Origin: Paulinella micropora
Taxonomy: Eukaryota; Cercozoa; Imbricatea; Euglyphida; Paulinellidae
NCBI GenBank assembly: GCA_019918135.1
Contig: WBZZ01006327.1
Location: forward strand, 117,276-181,275
Length of the DNA stretch: 64,000 nucleotides
Reading direction: 5' to 3'
The notes beneath the pieces were generated by a model. It did no database searches. It saw only the letters and a list, made by a program, of their open reading frames with translations, and was not told the DNA's origin. The position numbers and the translations under genes were made by a program. Shown piece after piece: positions 37,766-49,473 of this stretch; the stretch's first letter is position 1, and each line of letters opens with the position of its first letter.

Positions 37766-38141
37766 GCAATCATGCTTACCCTATCCCCATCGATGAAATA
37801 AATTGCACTGAAACACTTACATTCGTAAAAAGAAATAAGAGGCCAACGGAGTCCGATCTGGTCGGTGAACGTGCTACGTGGGAATGTAGAACAACACGAT
37901 CCGGCAGCCAGATCGGATGTACCAAACCCGCCAATAATTACATATATAGTGTCTTTGACCATATATTATATTATTTTGTTTCCATTTTATACCCTTCCAC
38001 GGGAAGCGCTGCCAAATTTTTTAATTGATACCACCGGATAGATCAGTAGTTGGTAGTCCAGATTGGTCTTACCTTTCGATAGGTCAGCATAGATGGATAT
38101 AATATCGTATATCATCTTTATATGTTGTGATTACTCATGTG

Positions 38142-38185
<44 letters not shown>

Positions 38186-38199
38186 TTATATGTATATTA

Positions 38200-38760
38200 T
38201 GACCATACTGAGCTTGCGTCACATACCTAATGTTATTCAGCAAACGAGATGATAGGGGGCGCGTAGGACCTAATCCTCTTCTCTGGCGTCGACCAGGCCT
38301 GGCTTGACTGGGGGAGCTGCCCTGTATGTAGTCTAATTGATGCATACTTGCCCCAGCAAGCTGGGTAGCCACCATCGACACTATCTCTTGGAGAGAGTGA
38401 GGGTAACCAGGTAAGAGTAACTTCCTTTAGTATGGTTTGAGTCTGTGTTTTTCTAACTTTCACAGAAGTTCATAGATATTAATATATTAGGACCGTCCCT
38501 GTCAATTTAATAATTTACTTGGATCCAGGGGCCCGGAGTGTTAGACCTATTAATATATTTAGATTAGTCAGTATGATCCGGCATATGCGATGTGTCTCGT
38601 TAGAGCCATTACTTATGTCCGGTCTAGTAAGTATTTGCGCCCTTCCCTTGGCGCCCTTTTCTCAATAAAGTTTCTACTGTAGGCTATAGCTAGTATACGG
38701 TAGAAGTTATTAAGCCTAGTTAACGTTGATTAGGTAATACCCGGCTCACGGACCTAATAC
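38200..38760 (+). mobile_element. 3' end and LTR of a copia-type element
   Basis: The plus strand here is similar to the minus strand of 48544-49000. A purine tract (CCAGGGGCCCGGAG, 38525-38538) is followed by TGTTAGACC, the same LTR start as at 48743, and by AATAAAG near 38664. The LTR end is not clear. It is a diverged relative of the element in the duplicated block, in the opposite orientation. Confidence 0.65.
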
Positions 38761-39606
38761 CTTAGACGCCGGTTTGCTAAGAGACTCCGTTAGAAGCCAC
38801 GATACCAATCGACACGTTTAATCCGCACGTATATAGCAGAACTGACAAACTCAAAGGTAATAATGAAACTGAAATAAAGTCCGCACGACTGTAATTATTA
38901 CACAATTGTTATTGTCCGATTCTGAATGCCAATATGGACCGTTACGTCCGTTACAGTTATTGACTAGAACTATACGGATAAATTACTTACCAGTCACAAA
39001 GTAATCACTAAAAGTAAAACGTAATTGTCCTACCAACGCTCCCCCTTAGTTCTATGTAGGTAATGCAAGTTATAAGTAATCAATACATCTACAATTAATA
39101 ACTATTGCATATTGTGATAATGGCACTGATTTCAAGTTGTAAAACTGAAAAGATAGTTACATCGGTTTGACAACCTGAAATTCAGTCAGTTATGAATCAA
39201 AACTTAAAAATTGTCTCTGCTTCAAGTCCATCGGCATCTCCAACTTGTCGATTGAAACTTCAGCATCGGTCCCTCTGGCTGACAAAATTAGTGCTTGACT
39301 AAATTACATTACTGACTCAATGAGTCCAATATAATTAGTTAATTTGCCATTCCGCCATTAAAAACTACTCCCGCCGCGTTCCGCTCCGTCGTCGGCATAT
39401 GCCTCTTCTTCCGCTCTTGCCGCGATCAACGACCAATGGTGGACGATCCACGCGCTTCGTTCTCACGCTCGACTTCAACTTCGACGGAAGCAATGCCTAA
39501 AGATGCCGCTCGACTACCTGCGCAAAACACTTCCTGCACACATCAAAGCGAGAAAACTCACAAAACAACAACATGAGTTGACTTTGCGTAAATTTGCGTA
39601 TTTTGT
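38761..39606. other. Gene-free stretch before the duplicated block
   Basis: AT-rich with no convincing frame. CGCTCCCCCTTAG (39039-39051) is a purine tract on the minus strand and may be the 3' border of the copia fragment at 39634. Confidence 0.35.
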
Positions 39607-39633
39607 GTGAGTTTGCAGACTTGAGATGTAAAA

Positions 39634-40293
39634 TTATGGATCAAGTGTTATCATAAATTTGCTAACGAGATATTCGAATTGGTCCTTAGGAACATGTTTG
39701 GTTAAAACGTCTGCTATTTGTTTCTTAGTTCCTACCTTTACAAACTTAATCTCCTTGTCTCTCTGTGCATGATGAATGAAATGCAGTTCTAAGGGTAAGT
39801 GTTTAGTACGTGGTCCCGACATTTCCCTCTCTGCTGCTAAGATAGTCTGTGCGTTATCTTCGTAAAGCTCTATCGGCCCTTTCTGTGCTATACTTAACTC
39901 TTCTGTGATGTGTCTGATAGCTAATCCTTCTCGTATGCACTCTGCCGCTGCGAAAATTTCCGCGTCATTAGAACTTAGAGCAATTCTTGTTTGTCGTTTC
40001 GATAACCAAGCTACCGGGTCTCCACCCCAAAACACTATATAACCTGTACGTGACTTTCCGGTTTTCTTACAGACCTTATGTGCTGCATCTGGCCATAAAG
40101 TAATTTTGGGGTACGTCCCTCCTTCTTGTGACGATCTAGGCCCGTGAAATGCAATACCGCGATACAAACTTTTCAGATATCTGAAAATCCTACCTAGTAA
40201 AGCATAAGCAAGTCCTGGATCTCCTGTCTGCATCACGCTAGCTGCATTCAGTGCTTGATCAGCATCTGGACGTGTCATCTTAGTTAGAAACAA
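39634..40293 (-). pseudogene. Ty1/copia RT thumb and RNase H fragment (copy A)
   Basis: These 219 residues are the end of a copia pol: FLTKMTRPDADQALNAAS, then ITLWPDAAH (first RNase H Asp), RTGYIVFWGGDPVAW, SSNDAEIFAAAECIRE (catalytic Glu), YEDNAQTI, and ELHFIHHAQRDKEIKFVKV with a final ADVLTKHVPKDQFEYL. The catalytic YVDD half of the RT is missing: the frame breaks into unrelated plus-strand gypsy sequence at 40321. Confidence 0.9.
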
Positions 40294-40320
40294 AAGTTTA
40301 CCTACTAAACTAGGAATTGA

Positions 40321-41760
40321 ATGCTTTCTAAGAGCGCCGGCAAGAAATGTAACAAGAAAGGTATCGCCGCTGACACAGCGAAGATCGACGCCATCCTCCG
40401 AATGGCTGATCCCTCCAATGTGTCTGAAGTTCGATCCGTTCTGGGTATGACCAACTTCATACAGGCTTATATCCCTGACTACTCCCGCCTTGTATCACCT
40501 CTTACAAACTTGTTCAAGTCCACTCACGCCCGACCGGCAGGTCAACCCTACCTCCATCGGGAAGAGCGGAAATGTATAAAGAAACTCCGCTGCGTGCTTA
40601 CTACGCTTCCCGTCCTGGCCAAGTACGAGTCTTCTCACCATCTCTGCCTTCGGACAGATGCTAGCCAAATAGGCATCGGTGGTGCCCTTCATACTAGCCC
40701 TGACCGCGACGCCCCGGTAATCCAATACTTCTCTCTCAAGTTTACGGACACGCAAACCCGCTGGGCGACCTACGTGCGAAGCCTACGGCGTTATCTACGG
40801 AGTTCAACAGTGCCGCTACTACATTGATGCTAGCGACCATGAACTCACCATCGTCACTGATCACCGGCCCCTCTTGTGATTGTGGCACGCTCGCCCCATG
40901 GTCGTCGGATGGGTTCTGGAAAATCTCCAGACGATCCGCTTTAAGGTCGAATACCTCCCCGGTAAACAAAACCTCCTCCCGATGGATTGTCCCGTGTCCC
41001 CTGCATAAGCCCAGGCGTCCCGACTCTCATCGGTGAAGCCGAAGCCACACTACAGCTCCTCGCAACCATTCAATTGCCCAGAGCAGGCTCTACTCTCTGG
41101 CTCGCCGTCGAAGGCACACATGCCGCTTTGGAAACGAAACTCAAGTCTCTCTCCTGCCGCATCATCCGCGCTGGCCCAACACTACGATGCATTCAAGCCC
41201 CGTGGGACCTTGGCTATTGTCATCTCCTCTGCTGAACGCTCTCCGGCCGTCGCGCGTGACATGTTCGCCCTTCGTAAGCCATTCGCCCTGCTCATGCCGC
41301 AAGACCTCGTCCACTGCGTCCCGGACCATACCCTCCCACAAGAGGCAGTCGAGACGTGCCGTAAGATTCTATTTCTTGACGACAAGTTAGTGTGGCTGGT
41401 CTTTGGCCTTAGCATGGAACAACATTATATATACCCTCTTGTCGCTACTTCGAACGCTCCTCGCGTCACGAGCCGGCAAATCATGGACGCGCAACGACAA
41501 GACGCCTTCACGGCCCCTCTCTGGACCGATGACGTCTCTACCGTCTCTGCCGGATCTACAGAATTGACTCTTCGTCAGGGCCTCGCCGTCCTCGCCGACG
41601 CCAAACAGTCAACATTGAAGATCTGCGTTCCAGAAGAGCTGCGCCGCCCACTGATCAACTACGCCCACTTGATGCAGAACCATGCCAAAGCGCCGACACT
41701 CGTCCCCTTCATCAATTGCAAGGAGCGATACATTTGGTTTCGTATCCTTTACAATAGAAT
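40321..41760 (+). pseudogene. Ty3/gypsy RT-RNase H-integrase fragment (copy A)
   Basis: Plus strand, unlike the copia piece beside it. 40321-40827 has the RT thumb (VRSVLGMTNFIQAYIPDYS) and RNase H start (LRTDASQIGIGGALH). After a frame change, about 40790-41000 reads YYIDASDHELTIVTDHRPLL and a degraded LPGKQN. 41033-41750 continues towards an integrase N-terminus (RRPLINYAHLMQNHAKAP). Stops and frame changes make it a relic. Confidence 0.75.
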
Positions 41761-42050
41761 AATGGTTATAATAGTTTCTGACAGCGGTTACTCTGAAAAC
41801 AGACAGTTACGTTCTTATTATATGTTGATAGGACTGACCATGATAAACATATTAATTATGATTGAGCTAATGAATGAAATTAGCATTGTCAGCCAGTCAC
41901 CTGTTTTGGTTTTGCCGCTCTTAATTTAGGCGGCAAACACTTTACTCAGTAAATATCTCACAATCTGTTCAACTGCGAACTAAAAAAGTGTCCCGGTCTT
42001 CAACCCGGCCTCTGTCAACTAGCTACCGGATTTCTTAACTACATTGTGTT
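41761..42050. other. Spacer before the copia gag
   Basis: About 290 AT-rich bases between the gypsy relic and the gag start. It may hold the 5' leader of the plus-strand copia element; no LTR pair could be matched. Confidence 0.3.
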
Positions 42051-43959
42051 ATGCGTGCTTCTGCGACCAAAGATGCAGCGACTGGGATCCTGCAAGGCAA
42101 GGCGCCTGCGTTCATCGATGGTATTGAGGGTAGAAGCTGGGATGACTGGTTTGCGCAGGTAAGGGCGGATTTGTCATCGGTCGAGTGCTGGGAATACGTC
42201 GCGCCTCTGGCTGAATCTGCGCTGGCGGTCCGAGATTGAAGCTGAGCCTGCGGCGGCAGCACAGGATGCGGCTTACAGGGACCGGAAGGAGAACAAGAGA
42301 GAGGCCAAGGTGAGGGAGGCAAAGGCTCCTGCGGACGCAAAAGCTGGACCGGGAGCTGGACCGGGAGCCGGAGGTGGTATTAATTTGACCATGCCACAGC
42401 GGCGTAAGATCTTGGCCAGAAGGGCGCAGATCTTTATGTGGTTGTACAAGGCGCTCGAGTACGGATCGCCGGCGGAAAGGATTGTTCGACACTTGGTCAG
42501 GGAGCCTACGCTGCGACCGGAGGAGATCATTAGTGTCCTACGTCAACGCTACCAAGGGAATGCGGCCCACCAGAAGCAGAAGAGGAACAGCATCGTAAGC
42601 AACTGGCAATTTAATGCTAAAGACGACATGATGGCACAGCTGAGGGACTTCATGACTCATTACGAGTTCCTGGAGGATCATGGTGAACCGGTCAGCGTCA
42701 CACTGCAGATGCAGTTCGTGAAGACCGCCCTAGCAAAGTGCGCAGAAAAGCATTTGTGGAAGCCGTTCTTGGATGCGCAGGTTACCAATCCATCGCTGGA
42801 ATGGGACGACTTCGAAGCGGCCTTCGAAAGGAGAGTGATCGCTAATGAAGAACAGAAGATGGCTACCAAAGAGGAGGCTACGATGTGGGCGAACGGGCAA
42901 GCAAAGGATGGCAGGAACGACAAAGGGGACAAGGGCGGCAAGAGCGAAAGGCCAAAATTGGAATGCTACAATTGCTCGAAAAACCACAAGTACTTCAGGT
43001 GTATGGAAAAGTGCCGCATACCTGGACACGAGCATGTAGGCCAGTCGTGCCCAACGCTCAAGGATAGATACCGTAAGAAAATTCCTAAGGAAGAAAAACC
43101 GAAGAAAGATGCCGCAACAGATGGAGGGAGAGACCAAGGACGCAAAGGTTCTGGTGCCCCGAAGAACGCCCCCGCCGCGGCCGTGTCTTGTATGGCGTTC
43201 GATCTACAACGTCAGAGAAGAGCAACGATGGCCGATCCTGTTCCAAGATATGCGTTGGGTGAAGGAGAATACCTAGCCCCGGCGGCGGATGGTTCGGGTC
43301 TGCGGGTGGTACCTAAGAAGGGGGAGAAGTCGGTTGGGAATGCGTTTATGGCGCAGAAGGACACGCCATTTCTCTACATGGGACCGCCAGACGAGGAAAG
43401 GGAAGATGACCTGAGGAATGGGAGGGTCAACATCGCCGACTTTCGAATGGTCTTTAACAACGCAGGCCGGGCGGAGCTACACTTCTGGGCCTGGTATTAC
43501 AACATCCGGATCACACCGGATGACTGGGAGCACTGGGCTGTGGGACTGGAGGCCAACGAACCCTGCGACAAGGAGACAGTGATGCCACCGGAATGTGAGG
43601 CATGCAGCACGACTCAAGTGAACAAGAAGCGTTGGTGCTCTAGATGCAAGACCGTGGTGTATTGCAACACCAACTGCCAGCGGCTGGACTGGAGGGCACA
43701 CAAGGACTTCTGCAACTACACGCAGAATGAAGGGAAGGAAGCGCGGGAAAAGGTGGTCGGACAGCTGGAGCCGAGAGGAATGGGACCTCATGGGCTGGAC
43801 AGGACGAGGGTGAAGGCAGACCTGGCTTACAAAAGACTGCTACGCTACTGTCACGTCAAGCCTAAAGAGGACGAGCAAGCTCGGGCTTTTCAGCCTAGGT
43901 ACAACGACATTCTGCTTATCATCGGTGCGCCTGAAGGGGCGAAGAGTATGTTGAGATGA
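42051..43959 (+). pseudogene. Copia-type gag with zinc knuckle and MYND finger (copy A)
   Basis: The frame starts at 42051 with a gag-like FIDGIEGRSWDDWF pattern, breaks near 42235, and continues open at 42310-43959 (549 residues). It contains a Gly/Pro linker, a helical capsid-like region, a zinc-knuckle-type CYNCSKNHKYFRC plus CRIPGHEHVGQSC, and near the end a complete MYND finger: CEAC, WCSRC, YCNTNCQRLDW, HKDFC. MYND fingers bind Pro-rich peptides and are unusual in retrotransposon gag. The stop overlaps the next frame (ATGA). Confidence 0.7.
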
Positions 43960-45173
43960 GCTGGAATTCGTTACAAGATGCGAAGAAGCACGCGGCTACT
44001 GAACCGGAACGTACTCTGTTACGTGGGAAAGAGCGTTTCTTTCCGTGGTCATACCAACAGTCAGCACTGGAGGAAGAGAAAAAAGAGGCACTGGCGAGAT
44101 ATCGGCAAGCGAGAAGTACTACGTCGACTGCAAGCCAAGGTGTGGGTGTGAGCGCCAGTGATACATCTACAGTGGGGGACAGGCGTGTTGGTCCGTGGGA
44201 CGATATGAATACCATAATCACCTTAGAACGATCGCTGGGGGAGGACCCTGTGCCCCGGGATGATGGCAGAGAGGATGAGGTGGTGGAAGAGAAGAAGCCA
44301 CCTAACACGCCGCCTGGTCAGACTGATGCAGAAGGTGTTGATGTGTCGCAGACGATGCAAGTGGATGGCGGAGAGGGGCTACCTGGCAATGGGGGAGACT
44401 CATCTACGGCTTATGAGGAAGACATGGGGCCTACAGCTCATATGGCATTTGGAGAGGATGTCATTGGTGAGCAGGACCTGTATGAGGTCTACTTGGACTG
44501 TGGTTCATCACAGCACATGGTTCCAGTGAAAGACGCGCTAAGCAAGGTTGAGGACGAGGGGAAAATGGTAAGGGGGATCTCCGGACTCATCAAGACTGTG
44601 GCGGTGGGAAGCACATCCTTTACGGGGGTGAGTGGTGAGGGGGAGCATCAAGAGGTCGAAATGGGGGAAACCTATGTACCGCCGACCCTGGACCGTACGT
44701 TATTCTCATCCGGTCGTCTACAGCGAATGGGCTACGCGATCGTCATGCAAGATGACGAATTCTTCGCAACGAAGAAAAGGATTGTGGTGGAGCCATGCGA
44801 AAAGATTTTGACGGGGAGCTTCGATGCTGATACTTGTCAGTACCGTTTTAACACGGCGAACCCACCTGGATGGAAGAAGGAGAAGAAAGAATGCTCGCCT
44901 TTCCCTCAATCCAACACCGCATTCTGGTCTACGAGCATGAGGCCAACGACTATGGTTGACATGAGGGAGTTGAATGGGGTGTTCCACTTGGGAGAGACGA
45001 TGCCTCGTCAATTTTTGCAGCAGAACGGGCTGACTGCAAAGGGAAAGGCGTCTACTCTACGATGTGATTGCTCAGCCTGCTCTACTACTAAAATTACTAA
45101 GCATTCTTCGCTGCGAGGAGTGTGCCTGTCTACTTCTTGCCTCTGGCTGTCGACTATGCTATCTTTCTCATAA
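43956..45173 (+). CDS. Copia-type protease and pre-integrase ORF (copy A)
   Basis: It has 405 residues and starts inside the gag stop by an ATGA overlap, as for coupled gag-pol frames. A disordered acidic region is followed by VYLDCGSSQHMVPVKDAL, the retropepsin-like site with Cys-Gly-Ser in place of the usual Ser-Gly-Ala after the Asp. Then come LFSSGRLQRMGYAIVMQDD and a region with AKGKASTLRCDCSACSTTK, resembling the pre-integrase zinc domain. The integrase core that should follow is missing. Confidence 0.65.
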   Translation: MSWNSLQDAKKHAATEPERTLLRGKERFFPWSYQQSALEEEKKEALARYRQARSTTSTASQGVGVSASDTSTVGDRRVGPWDDMNTIITLERSLGEDPVPRDDGREDEVVEEKKPPNTPPGQTDAEGVDVSQTMQVDGGEGLPGNGGDSSTAYEEDMGPTAHMAFGEDVIGEQDLYEVYLDCGSSQHMVPVKDALSKVEDEGKMVRGISGLIKTVAVGSTSFTGVSGEGEHQEVEMGETYVPPTLDRTLFSSGRLQRMGYAIVMQDDEFFATKKRIVVEPCEKILTGSFDADTCQYRFNTANPPGWKKEKKECSPFPQSNTAFWSTSMRPTTMVDMRELNGVFHLGETMPRQFLQQNGLTAKGKASTLRCDCSACSTTKITKHSSLRGVCLSTSCLWLSTMLSFS

Positions 45174-45877
45174 ATATGCAAGCAAGAGCAGGGGCAAAGA
45201 CGACGAGGCACGAAATGTTCTACAAGAGGCCAGCGCCACCATTCTCTATCCTGAAACCGTTTGGGTGCCTCTGCGTGTACTACAAGGGGGGCAAGAAAGG
45301 GCAAGAGAAGGGAGTGCCAGGAGTCTTCATGGGGGTGAGCACAGAAGAGTCAGCCTACAAGGTGTGGAGCTACTACGAGGGCAAGGTGGTTACGACGGCA
45401 GACATGGTCGTCAGAGATCCTACTGAGCATGGTTGGCCTACTCTCTACCCGCGAGGAAAGATGGCTTCGTCGTTGCAACACCACTTCCAAACAGCCACCG
45501 CCATTCGGGAAAAGGAGGGCGAAAATGGCGAAAAACCCGGTGCATTTTTCACGCCAAGTGAGCAACGAGTGCTTGACAAATTACTTGACGTGGTCACTGG
45601 TGAAGGTAAAAATGACGCCTGGGAAGTGGAAGACGTAGTGAAAGACGTGGCGGACGATCCGGAAAAGGTTTCTGCACGTGATTGTCTACCAACTGACGAA
45701 AGTAGTGTCATAAGGCTGGTGGTCGTTGGAGATGAGGAGTCGAGTGGCGGTCGTGTGGCGAGGGTGGGAGTTGGTGCTCCTACTGGGAATGTAAGGGGGG
45801 CAGCTGCTAGTGCACCTTTGTCTCGCTCGACGGGTCTGCAGGGTCAGGGACGTGGCGAGCAGAAGGCTTATATATAA
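45122..45877 (+). pseudogene. Copia integrase C-terminal fragment (copy A)
   Basis: It has 251 residues. It begins in the region FYKRPAPPFSILKPFGCLCVYY, then GVPGVFMGVSTEESAYKVW, typical of the end of copia integrases (P-x-x-FGC, then GIFLG-like and YRVW-like words). The catalytic D,D,E core upstream is deleted and no RT follows, so the element is not autonomous. The last 100 residues are low-complexity. Confidence 0.7.
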
Positions 45878-45897
45878 TCATAATTACGTCGAATTCA

Positions 45898-46409
45898 AGA
45901 GCTGCGCATCGAGGCAGGCGGCACCCCTCCTGCTTTAAATGTGCATCAAACTTGGTTGCAGAATGAGCAGTGACTGGTGGCCCGATACACAATGACGAAC
46001 TATAGCTGGCTATAGGATAGCTATTTGTCTTATAGGATCCAGATTTTTATTTTTCGTTTAGTATCTTGATCGCGCAGAAGTACCACGTGCACTAAAATAC
46101 ATGTTTTTACATTTCAAAATATATGTAAACGCTAGCAGAAAAGCCTAGAAAAAATGATGACAACAAGAACAAGGGTGGCGCAAAGTATGTTTGAGCAGTT
46201 GGACACAAGCCATGCAAGCTTTGAAATTGCTCCAAGTTTTATGCATAAAAGTCACACATGTGGGCAGCCCAAATCACTCACACAGGAGTCAGAACTAAGC
46301 AATGAGGAGCCGGAAGCTACGCAGGGTGCTGGTTTAAATATGTTAAAAAAAAACTAGAGTAAAAAAGTTCAATTTAATCATTTCCAATCATGCTCACTTT
46401 TATGCATAA
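45898..46409. other. Spacer between copia fragment and methyltransferase relic
   Basis: AT-rich. TTTTATGCATAAA words at about 46239 and 46398 resemble TTATGCATGAAAGT in the intron at 47497-47606. No gene supported. Confidence 0.3.
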
Positions 46410-47697
46410 ATGGGATTGACTCCAGTGAAACATCCTGAAAAGTTACTTCGAAGCCTGCTTAGTAGAAGCAACAAGTACAGCTGCATTCTTGTGCCACTTG
46501 GTGTGGCATGCGTCGTTGCAGAAGTAGCCATGAACGAAGTAGCTATCGTTTTTGACACAGCCGTTGAGGACGGAGTCGAAGCAAACGATCGAACACGGAG
46601 CTGCGGGACCGGAGGAAGACTACGAAGTGTGCACGTACGACGGTTCATGCAGGTAGTGGTTATCTTGTTCGCATTGCACAACGTCATCTTCTTCGAGATC
46701 CAAGCTTTGCTTGCAAGTGAAACAGATCGCCTTGGTCACGCCCTTGTCATTTCCGCCAACGTGCCCCTTTTTTGCAAGAAGTTTGTTGACTTTGCTTGGG
46801 TCGTTTTCCTCCTCCACCTCGTCGTCGTCCTCAACTTCGTCGTCACTTGTAGTCTTTTTGTTCTTGCCCTTCTTCTTGTTCGGGTTCACGAACGCCTTGA
46901 CACGAGCCTTCACGAATTCAACCTGCTTTACGTCGATGTCGATTCCAGTAACTCGCATGTCGGCCTCCAAAGCTCCGATTACCTCTGAACCCGAACCCAT
47001 GCACGCAACAAGAAAATTGCTCAGAGGTGGCAGAATAGTTAACAAAATCTGCTTCGACAGCTCCGTCGGTTTCTCGAAGACGTTCACGCGTGCTCCGTCG
47101 GAGGAATAGCGCTGTTTCTTGACCGGAACCTCGACGACGAAGAGGTTGTGACGGTTGATGGTGTTCGGGTCGAGGTCAGGGTGAAGGAGGCTTGCTTCGG
47201 ATTGAAGGCCACCAACATCATCTCCACAGCCTTGATTCACTTCTGGATATCTCCCACGTAGTTGTGATTCTTTTTGTATTAGTACACCGTTTCAATCGTC
47301 TGGTACCCAGTCACTGAAAGAGACTCCACCAGCATGTTGTACTGTGAAGGGTGGCAGTGGAAGACAACAGCCCTCTTCTCAGAGTTGCCAACGACACTGA
47401 ATGCGTTGAGCAAGGTCTTCACTTTCTCCTCGTTGATCTCCTCCTGATCATGCTGTAATTCAGAAATGTTGTACGGCAAGTCCGCGTACAGGCAGTCTGC
47501 AAACACAGCAAAAAAACCAGCAAAAACGTGAAAGGCCGGGACTGGCAAGAACTGAATGTGACACTTTCATGCATAAAACTCATGACTGCGGAAAAGGCAA
47601 GGTGACCAAATGCAGAGTCAGATGGAAGAAGACTTGCCATCTTGAACATGTCGCCCATCATGATCTTTGCGTTGCCAATTTCCAACTCCGTTTCAGC
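46410..47697 (-). pseudogene. DNA N6-adenine methyltransferase relic, spliced (copy A)
   Basis: On the minus strand an exon (47607-47697) ends in IMMGDMFKMASLLPSDSAF. A 110 bp GT-AG intron (47497-47606) joins it in phase to DCLYADLPYN, the D-P-P-Y type motif. Then VFHCHPSQYNML follows and, after more sequence, FLVACMGSGSEVIGALEADM, the AdoMet-binding F-x-G-x-G motif, giving the beta-class order. In-frame TAA and TGA stops near 47240-47280, a frame change near 47190 and a TAG near 46618 show it is dead. A Cys-rich zinc-like tail (CFTC...CND) ends it. It was probably a host or viral gene caught in the retroelement nest. Confidence 0.75.
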
Positions 47698-47739
47698 CTG
47701 CACAGGCAAAACCAAACATGATAGCAAGTCAACAGCATC

Positions 47740-48051
47740 ATGAAGGAGTTCTTCGTCAGTCAGAAGTTGAAGGAAGACAATGTTGCCCTGGCTCAGTCCA
47801 TGAACATGTTTCAACTCGAGGGAGTTCTCAGCAATGAGACTTGGGAGGAACTGTGCTTGTTGGTTCCGCAATTGAACACTGAGACTTCGCGCAGGATCAT
47901 GATGGCAACCGTCGATTTCCTGTACAAGTCGGTCGTCAAGGCTCGCAAGATTCCTGAAGCGCTCAGGAAGCAAGTGATTGTCTGGTTCGACCTTGCGAAA
48001 GAGCGTTTCAAGACGGGAAAAGAGGCAGACCCAGAAGCCTTTCAGGTCTAG
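47740..48051 (+). CDS. Unknown 103-residue helical protein (copy A)
   Basis: An intact ATG frame with balanced codon use, strongly helical: WEELCLLVPQLNTETSRRIM and KSVVKARKIPEALRKQVIVW. It is opposite in strand to the relics on each side and may be an inverted exon of some gene. A possible 3' splice site (AACAG, about 47731) precedes the ATG. No family recognised. Confidence 0.4.
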   Translation: MKEFFVSQKLKEDNVALAQSMNMFQLEGVLSNETWEELCLLVPQLNTETSRRIMMATVDFLYKSVVKARKIPEALRKQVIVWFDLAKERFKTGKEADPEAFQV

Positions 48052-48087
48052 TCGTCACCTTGTAATGTTATGCATGAAAGTTCAACT

Positions 48088-48480
48088 TGCACTCAGAGAG
48101 CTTTTTCACAAGATTTTGCATTTTTTCCAACTGGCCATGCTTGTCCTTTCCAATCCAGTGCAGTTCGTTGATGCTGTCGATGATGCCCTTGTCCAAGTCT
48201 TCGCAAATTCCGTGGATGGAAAGAAGCTGCTTCCACACCTTCCAAAGATCGCCTGTGTGAGACGACACGTAGGTCCACATCGAATTGAATGTAGCTTGGT
48301 TGATCTTGCGAGAAAGCGCAAACTCCTGCTTCCAAGTACCCAAAAACTTTTGAATCGACTTTGGAGATTGATCCTTGAGGCGCAAAATCGCAAGGTAGCC
48401 TTGGTTGTGGGCAGCGATGGCGTTCTCCCCAAACGTGCTCTTGCGTTGCGTCTGCGCCACGCGACTGATTCTCGTAGGCA
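48088..48480 (-). CDS. Unknown helical ORF, possibly an exon (copy A)
   Basis: About 130 residues on the minus strand with coherent composition: FGENAIAAHNQGYLAIL, SIQKFLGTWKQEFALSRK, YVSSHTGDLWKVWKQLL. It could be an upstream exon of the methyltransferase relic, being on the same strand, but the plus-strand ORF between them disturbs that reading. No family recognised. Confidence 0.4.
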
Positions 48481-48543
48481 CCCAACAGACTCACTGCACG
48501 CCGACCTTTCTCGTTCCATCTCATGAATCGAAGCTTCGAAATC

Positions 48544-48743
48544 TGTTAGACTACTGTACTAAACCGGAGTCAAATCTAAGCTGAGTAGATCGTCTGCAAG
48601 TTAAACTTTATTAGAAGAACGCGCCAAGGCAAAGAGCGGGAACGTATTAGGCAGGACACACGTAACGGCTCTAACGACACGCATTACATATGCCGGCTCG
48701 TACTGTCCACCGAATTAATATGTTGTATTAATATGGTCTAACA
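48544..48743 (-). repeat. Copia LTR (200 bp, copy A)
   Basis: Minus-strand LTR with perfect terminal inverted words TGTTAGAC/GTCTAACA and an AATAAA near 48607-48612. On its upstream side (48744-48753) is the purine tract CCAGGGGGAG, so this is the 3' LTR of a minus-strand element whose body lies at higher coordinates. A related LTR is at 38539. Confidence 0.8.
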
Positions 48744-48753
48744 CTCCCCCTGG

Positions 48754-49473
48754 AGCAAGGTTAATTACTAAATTAACTGCAGGTCCTATTAACTATTCTG
48801 TGAAAATTATAAAAACACAGACTCAAAACATACTCACTCTTACCCTCACTCTCTCCAAGAGATAATATCGACGGTGGCTACCCAACTTGCTGGGGCAAGT
48901 GTATATCAGTTAGACTACGCACAGGGCAGCGACCCCTAGTCAAGTCAGGCCTGATCGATGAGAAGAAGATTATGGCCTACCCATACCTTATCCTATGTTG
49001 TGAGTGGTACTAAGGTGAATATGTAATACAGGCATAGCATAAACAAGTTACATCTAGTATCGTTATATGCGGTATACAAGATGGTCCGAATATACTGATA
49101 ATATATGAAGTGAACCTGATTGTACTAGCTAATCTACCATGAGATGAGACCTATCTGAACTATTAATTATTCTACTACTCGGTAATATGGATTAAAAAAT
49201 TTGTCAGCGCTTCCCGTAGAGGGGTATCAATGTGACAAAAATAATATGATATGTAAGACAAATACAAATATCTGTGATTATTGGCTGGTCTGGTACAGTC
49301 ACAGGCTGGCTGCCGAGGCCTTTCAAGACATACAAGATTGTAGTCTGATAAATCGCCCTCCGACCAGCAAACTGTGACCTCCAACTTACTAGCCTCTTAG
49401 ATGTTTGTATGTATATAAGTGTAATAATATGAAGCAATCACGCAAGTGGGGGCCGCGAACACGGGAGAGTATA
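48754..49473. other. Non-coding part of the minus-strand copia element (copy A)
   Basis: Lies between the integrase fragment and the purine tract. The RT and RNase H that should be here are missing. No frame is convincing. Confidence 0.4.

Noticed and set aside
46430..47129. Plus-strand ORFs of 192 and 132 codons over the methyltransferase relic
   Set aside because: The minus strand carries recognisable methyltransferase motifs and a valid intron; the plus frames have no motif.
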